A DNA stretch of 11,751 nt from AA29 sp041481445. Its GTDB lineage: Bacteria > Acidobacteriota > Vicinamibacteria > Fen-336. The stretch's first letter is position 1; each line of letters starts with the position of its first letter. The notes under the pieces were generated by a model. That model did no database searches. It saw nothing but the letters and a program-made list of their open reading frames with translations, and was not told the DNA's origin. Shown piece by piece: positions 5,591 through 11,751 of this stretch. Location of the stretch: the NCBI GenBank assembly GCA_041481445.1, contig JBGPBV010000188.1, forward strand, positions 1 to 11,751, in the 5' to 3' direction. The position numbers and the translations under genes are program-made.

Positions 5591-7777
5591 ATGGCCGCTG
5601 CCCCCGCCGTCCTCCGCCGCCTGCCCGTCGCCGTCCTCGCCGCCGTGGCCCTGTCCCGCCCGGCGGGCGCGGCCGCGCCGCGGCCCATCGGCGAGACCGA
5701 CCTGTTCCGGTTCGTGTGGGTGGCCGACCCGCAGATCTCGCCCGACGGCCGCCGCGTGGCCTTCGTCCGGGTGACCGTCAACGAGAAGAAGGACGGATAC
5801 GACACCACGGTCTGGATCGTGGACGCGGACGGCGCTCAGGCGCCGCGGCCGCTCACCACCGGCCCCCAGGACCTCGCGCCGCGCTGGTCCCCCGATGGCC
5901 GCCGCGTGGCCTTCACGCGGGCGGTCGAGAAGGCGGGCAAGCTCCAGCCCCCGCAGCTCTACGTCATGGCCATGGACGGGGGCGAGGCCCGGGCGCTGAC
6001 CGACCTCCCCAAGGGCGCGGGCTCGCCGTCCTGGTCGCCCGACGGGCGCACGATCGCCTTCACGAGCACGACCAGCGCGAAGGACCTCGAGCGGGCGGCG
6101 GGCGGCCGGAAGACCGCGAGCGGCGAGGAAGACCGCGAGAGCGACGTGAAGGTCGTCACGCGCGCGGGCTATCGCAGCAACGGCCGCGGCTTCCTGGACA
6201 CGGCGCGGCCTGGACACGTCTGGACGGTCGCGGTCGTGGACGGCCCCGACAAGCCGGCGCCGCGCCAGGTGACGTCGGGCGAGTTCGAGGAGGCCTCGCC
6301 CGACTTCTCACCGGATGGAGCGCGGATCTTCCTCGTGTCGAACCGCGTGAAGGAGCCGTCCTACGCCTCGCCGGACAGCGACGTCTTCGCGGTTCCGGCG
6401 GCGGGGGGCGAGCCCACCCAGGTCGCCAGCATCGAGGGGACGATCGGCGAGTTCACGCTCAGCGCCGACGGACGGAGGATCGTCTTCCAGGGCGTCCCGC
6501 GCGGGGAGCCCGTGCGCTCCTACGACCAGCCCGAGCTCTACGTCGCCGACGTCGGATCCAGCGCCGCGCCGCGCCTGCTGACCGGCGCCTACGACGCGGA
6601 CGTGGGCGGGGGGCTCACCGGCGACCAGCGCGCGCCCCGCGGGAGCCTGGGCGCGGGCCCGGTCTGGACCGCGGACGGCGCGTCCGTCATCGTCCGCACC
6701 GCCGATCACGGCCGCGCGAATCTCCACCGCGTCGACCTCGCGAGCGGGAAGCTCGAGGCGCTCACCACCGGGGACCAGGAGGTCGTGGCCTACAGCGCCA
6801 CCCCGGACGGCGCGCGCCTGGCCCTCGTGATCTCGACGCCGACCGACGTCGGCGACCTGTTCGTGCTCGACGCCACCCCTGGCAAGGGACCCGCGGCCGG
6901 CGCGGCCGCGGCCGCTCCCCGCCGTCTGACCCGGTTCAACGAGGCGCTGTGCGAGGAGCTGCAGCTGGCCACGCCGGAGGAGATCACCTATCCGAGCTTC
7001 GACGGCAAGACCATCCAGGCCTGGATCCTCAAGCCGCCCGGCTTCGATCCGCAGAAGCGCTATCCGCTGATCCTGAACATCCACGGCGGCCCGCACGCGG
7101 CGTACGGGGCCACCTTCGACCACGAGTTCCAGTGGATGGCGGCCAAGGGGTACGTCGTCCTCTACCCCAACCCGCGCGGCAGCACGTCCTACGGCCAGGA
7201 GTTCGGCAACGTCATCCAGTACCGCTATCCGGGGGACGACGCCAGGGACCTCATGGCCGGCGTCGACGTGCTCGTGAAGCGGGGTCTCGTGGACGAGGCG
7301 CACCTCGGCGTCACCGGAGGCAGCGGCGGCGGCGTCCTCACGAACTGGCTGATCACCCAGACCCGGCGCTTCGCGGCCGCCGTCTCCCAGCGCTCGATCG
7401 CGGACTGGGCGGGCTTCTGGTACACCACGGACTTCACGCTGTTCCGGCCCAACTGGTTCAAGGGCGCGCCCTGGGAGGACCCCAGGGACTACGCCGCGCG
7501 GTCGCCGATCACGTTCGTGACGGACATCCACACGCCGCTCATGCTGATCGAGGGCGATGCCGACCTGCGCACGCCGCCCGCCGACGGCGGCGAGCAGCTC
7601 TTCCGCGCCCTCAAGTACCTCCATCGCCCGGTGGTGATGGTCCGCTTCCCGGAGGAGAGCCACGAGCTGAGCCGGTCCGGCAAGCCGTGGCACCGGGTGG
7701 AGCGCCTGCGCCACATCGTGGGCTGGTTCGACAAGTACCTCCAGGGCAAGACGGTCGAGGGTTACGACGTGCCCTGA
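5591..7777 (+). CDS. Exported S9-family peptidase (prolyl oligopeptidase/acylaminoacyl-peptidase type)
   Basis: This 728-residue serine peptidase has the two-domain S9 layout. Residues 1-27 form a signal peptide (two Arg, hydrophobic core, AGA cleavage site). Seven PD40/WD40-like blade motifs of the S-P-D-G-R-R-x-A-F type begin near 50, 100, 149, 240, 290, 360 and 404, suggesting a seven-bladed propeller that gates access to the active site. The alpha/beta-hydrolase domain starts near 465 and has the HGGP oxyanion segment (498-501), nucleophile Ser578 in GGSGG, Asp658 in GDADLRTPP, and His691 in ESHELSRSG; the last pattern is typical of the S9C acylaminoacyl-peptidase group. It probably cleaves short peptides in the periplasm. 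A charged insert (about 168-190) separates propeller blades. GGGAGGTG precedes the ATG by a few bases. It is divergent from the helicase gene and looks monocistronic. Confidence 0.95.
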   Translation: MAAAPAVLRRLPVAVLAAVALSRPAGAAAPRPIGETDLFRFVWVADPQISPDGRRVAFVRVTVNEKKDGYDTTVWIVDADGAQAPRPLTTGPQDLAPRWSPDGRRVAFTRAVEKAGKLQPPQLYVMAMDGGEARALTDLPKGAGSPSWSPDGRTIAFTSTTSAKDLERAAGGRKTASGEEDRESDVKVVTRAGYRSNGRGFLDTARPGHVWTVAVVDGPDKPAPRQVTSGEFEEASPDFSPDGARIFLVSNRVKEPSYASPDSDVFAVPAAGGEPTQVASIEGTIGEFTLSADGRRIVFQGVPRGEPVRSYDQPELYVADVGSSAAPRLLTGAYDADVGGGLTGDQRAPRGSLGAGPVWTADGASVIVRTADHGRANLHRVDLASGKLEALTTGDQEVVAYSATPDGARLALVISTPTDVGDLFVLDATPGKGPAAGAAAAAPRRLTRFNEALCEELQLATPEEITYPSFDGKTIQAWILKPPGFDPQKRYPLILNIHGGPHAAYGATFDHEFQWMAAKGYVVLYPNPRGSTSYGQEFGNVIQYRYPGDDARDLMAGVDVLVKRGLVDEAHLGVTGGSGGGVLTNWLITQTRRFAAAVSQRSIADWAGFWYTTDFTLFRPNWFKGAPWEDPRDYAARSPITFVTDIHTPLMLIEGDADLRTPPADGGEQLFRALKYLHRPVVMVRFPEESHELSRSGKPWHRVERLRHIVGWFDKYLQGKTVEGYDVP

Positions 7778-7797
7778 CCGGCGCCTCCCGCACCCCC

Positions 7798-7813
7798 GGC
7801 GGGCTTGCCCGTC
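7798..7813 (+). terminator. Weak hairpin after the S9 peptidase gene
   Basis: GGCGGG (7798-7803) can pair with CCCGTC (7808-7813), including one G-U pair, around a CTTG loop closed by G-C, a known stable tetraloop type. It begins 21 bases after the peptidase stop. No T-run follows, so it could be only a pause or mRNA-end hairpin, and GC-rich DNA makes such stems by chance. Confidence 0.25.
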
Positions 7814-7833
7814 GCCGCGACGCACGCTACCCT
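7805..7833 (+). promoter_or_regulatory. Candidate promoter for the lipoprotein gene
   Basis: TTGCCC (7805-7810) and TACCCT (7828-7833) are spaced by 17 bases, matching the housekeeping spacing but only four and three of six consensus bases. Transcription would start near 7840, about 60 bases before the gene. The last bases overlap an 8-base palindrome CCCTAGGG (7830-7837). Support is weak. Confidence 0.22.
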
Positions 7834-7898
7834 AGGGGTTTGGCCGGACGAGCGGTATCGACACCGGGAGCGGCCGGGAAGGGAAGGGCACGGGAAGG

Positions 7899-8786
7899 AT
7901 GAAGGTGCGCAACGTTCGAACGGGGCTGATGGCGGCGCTGGTCGCGACCGCGCTGTCCTGCTCGGGAGGAGGGTCCTCGCCGTCGGCTCCGGCTCCCGGG
8001 CCGTCCCCGAGCGCGGCCGCGCCGTCCCCCTCGGCCCCGCCCTCCAGCCCAACGCCAACCGCCACCGCCTGCAAGTTCGGCATGGGCACGCCGGACACCT
8101 TCTGCGCCCGGCGCTCGCCCGCGCTCCTCGACACCGTGGACGGAGCGATCGACAAGCTCGTCCAGCAGCATCCGGACTGGTTCAACGTGAACGACATCAA
8201 CGGCCCCGGCGGCTACAAGGTCCTCCGCAACCCCACCGACTACTACCAGGGCGTGGTGGCCAACCTCCAGGCCGCGGGCCTGTGCGCGGAGACGGACACG
8301 ACCAGCGTGTCCGTGCGCAACGGCGTGGATTTCAGCGAGGACTACGACATCCTGCTCGGCAGCGGCTTCATTCGCCGAGGCAGCGGCAGCTATCGCCAGA
8401 CCTGCGAGCCGCCGTCGTTCCCTCTCGACCTCTCGCTCGTGATCTCGTACGTCCGGGTGGGCTTCTACAGCATCCGCTGCCCGGACGGCGTGGCCACGCC
8501 CCGCAACGGGGAAGACAAGCTCCCCGTGGGCTGCACCGGCTTCGTCACCGCCACCGCCAAGACGAAGGACAACCTGGACGTCAACCCCAACCTGGTCGGC
8601 GATCGGATCGAGTGGAGCCTGGACCAGGAGAGCGAGCACGTCCGCGTGAGCGACTTCGCGGACGTGGACTTCAACAAGATCGTCTTCGGGGTCGACCCCG
8701 GCCACTACATCCTCTGCGCCCAGATCAAGGCCTTCCGCGGCTGCCAGTTCGGAGAGGTCGAACCCCCGACGGCGCCCGCGCCCTAG
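7899..8786 (+). CDS. Cysteine-rich putative lipoprotein with a C-terminal Ig-like domain
   Basis: I do not recognise a named family for this 295-residue protein. It starts with MKVRNVR, a hydrophobic stretch and ATALSC (16-21) followed by SGGG, which looks like a lipoprotein signal with Cys21 as the lipidated residue, although Ala instead of Leu at -3 is imperfect. A Pro/Ser/Ala linker (about 26-56) follows. The mature part has eight further Cys (58, 69, 129, 169, 194, 212, 273, 282), an even number that would allow four disulfides. Residues 71-190 form a mixed helical domain. Residues about 205-282 (CTGFVTATAKTKDN, then IEWSLD, then GVDPGHYILCAQIK) resemble a bacterial Ig-like beta-sandwich. 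GGGAAGG abuts the ATG, with another GGGAAGGG further up; GTG at 7905 is an alternative start. Its TAG stop interlocks with that of the pssA-like gene. An outer-membrane or periplasmic location is inferred. Confidence 0.8.
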   Translation: MKVRNVRTGLMAALVATALSCSGGGSSPSAPAPGPSPSAAAPSPSAPPSSPTPTATACKFGMGTPDTFCARRSPALLDTVDGAIDKLVQQHPDWFNVNDINGPGGYKVLRNPTDYYQGVVANLQAAGLCAETDTTSVSVRNGVDFSEDYDILLGSGFIRRGSGSYRQTCEPPSFPLDLSLVISYVRVGFYSIRCPDGVATPRNGEDKLPVGCTGFVTATAKTKDNLDVNPNLVGDRIEWSLDQESEHVRVSDFADVDFNKIVFGVDPGHYILCAQIKAFRGCQFGEVEPPTAPAP

Positions 8787-9418
8787 GGCTTTGGGATGCG
8801 GATCGTCTTGCTGATCATCAGGGATCCCGAGAGGGCGTAGACGAGCACGAGCGGGTGCAGGTCCCACCCCGCGACCGACACGATCCCACCCGGTAGCGCG
8901 GCGTCGATCGCCCCGCACGCCGCCAGGACCACGAGGACGAGCACGATCAGCAGGCTGGTGGGGATCGGCGTCCCCTCGAAGTAGGTGACCTTCCCGGCCT
9001 CTCCCGAGAGCTTCTCCGCCGTGACGTTGTAGCGGGCCAGCCGGCTGATCCCGCAGCCGACGAAGAACAGGAGCACCAGGCAGTCGAGGAGGCCGGTGAG
9101 CCCGACCGCGAAGCCCAGGCAGGCCGGCGCCACCCCGAAGCTGACGACGTCGGCCAGGGAGTCCAGCTCCCGGCCCATCACCGAGGCCTCGTGGCGCCAG
9201 CGCGCCACGCGCCCGTCCATCACGTCGAAGAAGAGGGCGGCCACGATGAAGGCCCCCGCCGCGTAGACCTTGCCGATCGACCCCGCGCGCACGTGGTCCA
9301 TGGAGAGGAAGATGGCGGCGGTGCCGCTGCCGCCGTTGGCGAGGGTGAGGACGTCCGCGAGGTGGAAGTCGCGGATCATCGAGAAGTGCCGCTTGCGCGG
9401 CGCGGTCTCGCTGCTCAT
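8783..9418 (-). CDS. pssA: CDP-diacylglycerol--serine O-phosphatidyltransferase
   Basis: This 211-residue integral membrane enzyme would make phosphatidylserine from CDP-diacylglycerol and L-serine, the first step towards phosphatidylethanolamine. The CDP-alcohol phosphotransferase signature is complete: D65-V-M-D68-G-R-V-A-R, eight residues, G82, three residues, D86, three residues, D90. These aspartates bind the metal and the CDP-lipid. An N-terminal FHLADVLTLANG segment (18-29) and YFEGTPIPTSLL further on are typical of the PssA type rather than PgsA. About six membrane helices are visible, ending in the KTIRIPKP tail. GGGAGGC (9433-9427) gives a good ribosome site 9 bases before the ATG. 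It is convergent with the lipoprotein gene (four-base overlap) and divergent from dus with a 46-base gap. No phosphatidylserine decarboxylase gene is adjacent, although the two are often neighbours. Confidence 0.94.
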   Translation of the reverse strand: MSSETAPRKRHFSMIRDFHLADVLTLANGGSGTAAIFLSMDHVRAGSIGKVYAAGAFIVAALFFDVMDGRVARWRHEASVMGRELDSLADVVSFGVAPACLGFAVGLTGLLDCLVLLFFVGCGISRLARYNVTAEKLSGEAGKVTYFEGTPIPTSLLIVLVLVVLAACGAIDAALPGGIVSVAGWDLHPLVLVYALSGSLMISKTIRIPKP

Positions 9419-9464
9419 GATGGATCGCCTCCCAGGCTATCATGGGGGGTTCGACACCACCGCC

Positions 9465-10646
9465 ATGGACGCCATCTACCGCAGCGACGTCAACCGCGAC
9501 GTGCCGCCCGCCCGCGCGGGCGAGTTCGCGCCCGTGCCCGTGGGGCCGCTGCGCGTGTGGCCACCGGTGGTGCTCGCACCCATGGCCGGCGTCACCAACC
9601 CGCCCTTCCGGACCCTCTGCCGGCGGTATGGGGCGGGCCTCTACGTCAGCGAGATGATCACCGCCCGCGCCCTGGTCGAGGGCAACCGCAAGACCGTTCT
9701 CATGGCGTCGTTCTCGCCCGAGGAGACGAGGCGCAGCCTCCAGCTCTACGGCGTGGACCCCCACTACGTCGGGGAGGCCGTGCGCGTCCTGGTGGGCGAG
9801 GGCCGCGTCGACCACATCGACATGAACTTCGGGTGCCCGGTGCGGAAGGTGACGAGCAAGGGGGGCGGCGCCGCCATCCCGGTCAAGCGCCGCCTGCTGC
9901 GCGCGATCGTGCGCGCGGCGGTGGGGGCGGCGGGACCGGTGCCGGTCACCCTCAAGTTCCGCATCGGCATCGACGAGGAGCACCAGACCTATCTCGACTC
10001 GGGGCGCATCGGCGAGGACGAGGGCTGCGCCGCGGTCGGCCTGCACGCGCGCACCGCCGCGCAGCTCTACGACGGCCAGGCGCGCTGGGAGGCGGTGGCG
10101 CGGCTGAAGCAGGCGGTGAGGGCGATCCCGGTGCTGGGCAACGGCGACATCTGGGAAGCGGAGGACGCCCTGCGCATGATGCGTGCGACCGGGTGCGACG
10201 GCGTGATCGTCGGCCGCGGCTGCCTGGGGCGGCCGTGGCTGTTCCGCGACCTCGCTGACGTGTTCGAGGGCCGCGCCCCCGCCAACCCGCCGGACCTCGG
10301 CGGCGTGGTCGACGTCATGCTGGAGCACGCGCGGCTCCTCGCCGCCTGGCTGGGGGAGACGGGAGCCATGCGGGCCTTCCGCAAGCACAGCTCCTGGTAC
10401 ACGAAGGGATTCCGCGGCGGGGCGCCCTTGCGCGAGCGCCTCATGCACGTGACCCGCCTGGCCGAGCTGGAAGAGGTCCTGGCCGGCGTCGACCGCACGC
10501 AGCCGTTCCCGCCCGACGCCATGCGCGTGGCCCGCGGCAAGACCGCGGGCACGCAGACGGTGTCCCTGCCGCCGGGATACCTCGACGACCTGGACGACGC
10601 GACGCCGCCGGGCATCGAAGCGGAAGCCGCGGAGTCGGGCGGCTGA
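9465..10646 (+). CDS. tRNA-dihydrouridine synthase (DusB-like)
   Basis: This 393-residue flavoenzyme reduces specific uridines of tRNA to dihydrouridine with FMN and NAD(P)H. A TIM-barrel start, APMAGVTN (38-45), is followed by the catalytic loop NFGCPVRKV with Cys124 as the general acid. FMN-site residues are Lys164, His194-Ala-Arg196, GNGD (225-228) and GRGCLGRPW (250-258). The RKVTSKGGGAAIP variant of the loop after Cys124 resembles the DusB-like group seen in actinobacteria. A Dus helical domain and an acidic tail complete the protein, which is some 50 residues longer than E. coli DusB, at both ends. The ATG at 9465 is the only start codon in this frame close to the conserved core; it lacks a clear ribosome site (only a G-run, 9444-9449). 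Which uridine it modifies cannot be told, so I give no symbol. Confidence 0.94.
   Translation: MDAIYRSDVNRDVPPARAGEFAPVPVGPLRVWPPVVLAPMAGVTNPPFRTLCRRYGAGLYVSEMITARALVEGNRKTVLMASFSPEETRRSLQLYGVDPHYVGEAVRVLVGEGRVDHIDMNFGCPVRKVTSKGGGAAIPVKRRLLRAIVRAAVGAAGPVPVTLKFRIGIDEEHQTYLDSGRIGEDEGCAAVGLHARTAAQLYDGQARWEAVARLKQAVRAIPVLGNGDIWEAEDALRMMRATGCDGVIVGRGCLGRPWLFRDLADVFEGRAPANPPDLGGVVDVMLEHARLLAAWLGETGAMRAFRKHSSWYTKGFRGGAPLRERLMHVTRLAELEEVLAGVDRTQPFPPDAMRVARGKTAGTQTVSLPPGYLDDLDDATPPGIEAEAAESGG
10631..10634 (+). promoter_or_regulatory. Ribosome binding site supporting a CTG start
   Basis: GGAG at 10631-10634, inside the end of dus, is 8 bases before the CTG at 10643. That is normal spacing and supports translation of the next gene from the CTGA overlap. 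Confidence 0.4.
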
Positions 10647-11751
10647 GCACGCGGCCCGGCCGGCGGGAGCTGCTCCTGGCGGCGGCGGCGACGCTGGCCG
10701 CGCTGGCCCTGGCCGCCGCGGTGGAGGGTGCGCTCCGCCTGCTTCATCCCACCCCCTGCCCCAGCGCGACGACCTCCGAGCTGATGGCCTGCCTTCATAC
10801 GTATTCCGAGGTCTACGGGTGGGAGCTCCGGCGCGGCGTCCGCCTGCCCATCTCGGGCGGCCACATCTCGACCGACGCCTTTGGGAGGCGCACCCTGGCC
10901 CGGGAGGGGATCGTGGCGCCGGGCCGGCCGCGCCTGGTCTCCCTCGGCGATTCCGTGGCCTTCGGCCTCGACGTCGACGACGAGGCGACCCTGGCCGCTC
11001 AGCTCCAGCGCCTGGAGCTCGGCACGGGTCCCGGCCTGGCCGTCTTCGACCTCAGCGTCCCCGGCTACGGCACGGACCAGGAGCTGATCAAGCTCGAGCG
11101 CGAGGGCCTCGCCCTGCGGCCCTCGATCGTCCTCCTGAACTTCTGCCTCGCCAACGACCTCGCGGACAACGCGCTGCCCGCCTTCCTCTACGACGGCATC
11201 CATCCCAAGCCGTACTTCCGCCTCGAGGGCGGCTCCCTGCGGCTGCACGACGAGCACCTCCGCCTGGCCCCGCCGGCGCGGACGGCCTTGTGGCTGTCCG
11301 AGCACTCCGTCCTCTTCAACGCCCTCTCGCCCGGGCGCGCAACGCGCGTGCTGGCGGCGCGGACGAACGGAGAGGCGCCGGTCCACTGGGAGACCCGCTA
11401 TACCGAAGTCATGGCCCGGCCCGCACCGCTCCTCGATCTCGCCGTACGCCTGATCGAGAAGATGAGCCAGGACGCTCGCGGAGTGGGCGCGCGGCTGGTC
11501 GTGGTGAGCCATCCGACCCGGCGCAGCTACACCGACCCGACGTCGCCACTGGAGACGGAGCTGCACGACCGCCTGGCGCGGGCGGGGATCCCGTTCGTGC
11601 CCCTGGCCGGGCGCTATCGCGCGCGCGGCCTGGAGTTCGCCGACCTGGCCCTCGACGGCATGGGACACCTCGGCGAGGGGGGCCAGAAGGTCGCCGCCGA
11701 GGCCATCCGCGACATCCTGGACGAGACCGGACGTGCCCTCAGCGCTTCCCC
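10643..11751 (+). CDS. Membrane-anchored SGNH/GDSL-type hydrolase, C-terminus cut by right edge
   Basis: The frame is open for 369 codons to the window edge. SGNH landmarks are GDS with Ser104 (LGDSVAFG), Gly141 in VPGYGTDQE, Asn171 in CLANDLAD, and Asp338/His342 in LDGMGHLGEGG, giving a full Ser-Gly-Asn-His set with Asp. Such enzymes are esterases, lipases or carbohydrate O-acyl hydrolases/transferases. Residues 1-30 (STRPGRRE, then Leu/Ala-rich) look like a signal anchor, placing the catalytic part outside the membrane. No ATG, GTG or TTG occurs in this frame from about 10262 to 10720; the first candidates, GTG 10721 and ATG 10784, would delete the anchor. CTG at 10643 overlaps the dus TGA as CTGA, with GGAG 8 bases upstream, so I use it. 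A base error changing ATGA to CTGA is possible. It probably is co-translated with dus. Confidence 0.8.
   Translation, partial: MSTRPGRRELLLAAAATLAALALAAAVEGALRLLHPTPCPSATTSELMACLHTYSEVYGWELRRGVRLPISGGHISTDAFGRRTLAREGIVAPGRPRLVSLGDSVAFGLDVDDEATLAAQLQRLELGTGPGLAVFDLSVPGYGTDQELIKLEREGLALRPSIVLLNFCLANDLADNALPAFLYDGIHPKPYFRLEGGSLRLHDEHLRLAPPARTALWLSEHSVLFNALSPGRATRVLAARTNGEAPVHWETRYTEVMARPAPLLDLAVRLIEKMSQDARGVGARLVVVSHPTRRSYTDPTSPLETELHDRLARAGIPFVPLAGRYRARGLEFADLALDGMGHLGEGGQKVAAEAIRDILDETGRALSAS

Noticed and set aside
3321..5774. An 817-codon plus-strand open frame antisense to the helicase
   Set aside because: Its translation is Arg/Gly/Glu-rich without motifs or hydrophobic cores, while the opposite strand encodes a complete helicase with all motifs.
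1648..5808. A very long open frame (1386 codons) on the minus strand covering several genes
   Set aside because: It overlaps the DinB, zinc-ribbon and helicase genes in other frames and is a low-complexity Arg/Ala/Gly/Pro-rich translation. This is what GC-rich DNA gives opposite or beside real genes.
5716..7902. A 728-codon plus-strand open frame alongside the S9 peptidase
   Set aside because: It is the +1-type shadow of the peptidase. The catalytic triad and propeller motifs are in the other frame, which also has the ribosome site.
8033..8067. Pro/Ser/Ala codon-repeat stretch in the lipoprotein gene
   Set aside because: It is an ordinary low-complexity linker after a lipoprotein signal, not a tandem repeat or mobile element.
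9442..9657. A short open frame beginning at the ATG at 9442, upstream of dus
   Set aside because: It is out of frame with dus, Pro/Thr/Arg-rich, and has no ribosome site; the conserved Dus motifs are in the frame starting at 9465.
7827..10448. An 873-codon minus-strand frame spanning lipoprotein, pssA and dus
   Set aside because: It covers three well-supported genes in other frames or strands and has no domain of its own.
11337..11354. A minus-strand sigma-54-like string (CAGCACG-N4-TTGCG)
   Set aside because: It lies inside the SGNH coding sequence, lacks the invariant GG of the -24 element and faces no gene start.
1..11751. A defence island, CRISPR array, prophage, insertion sequence or biosynthetic cluster
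   Set aside because: No repeats, transposase or phage motifs, and no functionally linked operon of unknown genes were found; composition looks uniform across the window.

Overview
The window looks like an ordinary chromosomal stretch from a very GC-rich, Gram-negative-type bacterium. Nearly every third codon position is G or C. A lipoprotein, a signal-peptide-bearing S9 peptidase, a membrane phosphatidylserine synthase and a sigma-54-type promoter suggest a diderm soil lineage such as Acidobacteriota, or less likely Myxococcota or Gemmatimonadota. The sequence alone does not fix the phylum. I see no rRNA, tRNA, transposase, integrase, phage gene, CRISPR array or recognisable defence or biosynthetic cluster. 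There is no gene-free stretch longer than about 125 bases.

Layout, left to right. Positions 1-64 (minus) hold the first 21 codons of a probable ECF sigma factor that runs off the left edge. Next comes a lipase-maturation-factor-like membrane protein (121-1608, minus). A DinB-family four-helix protein (1681-2202, plus) is divergent from it. A zinc-ribbon/transmembrane/coiled-coil protein (2287-3168, plus) follows, preceded by a near-consensus sigma-54 promoter. It converges tail-to-tail on a Suv3/MgpS-like RNA helicase (3165-5546, minus). The helicase shares a 44-base divergent promoter region with an exported S9 prolyl-oligopeptidase-type peptidase (5591-7777, plus). A cysteine-rich putative lipoprotein (7899-8786, plus) converges on phosphatidylserine synthase (8783-9418, minus). 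That gene is divergent from a tRNA-dihydrouridine synthase (9465-10646, plus). The synthase gene overlaps a membrane-anchored SGNH/GDSL hydrolase (10643 to the right edge, plus), which has no ATG, GTG or TTG start in a credible place and appears to start at CTG.

How the genes work together. There is no single pathway. Roles are spread over RNA metabolism (helicase, Dus), envelope lipid synthesis (PssA), extracytoplasmic peptide or ester hydrolysis (S9 peptidase, SGNH protein) and envelope proteins of unknown role. Organisation is compact: two convergent pairs overlap by exactly the palindrome CTAG, which supplies both stop codons; two divergent pairs have gaps under 50 bases; and one gene pair overlaps by CTGA.

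The points most worth following up are the sigma-54 promoter in front of the zinc-ribbon protein, the apparent CTG start, the repeated CTAG convergent overlap and the two unrecognised envelope proteins. I did not find convincing evidence of a new multi-gene system.
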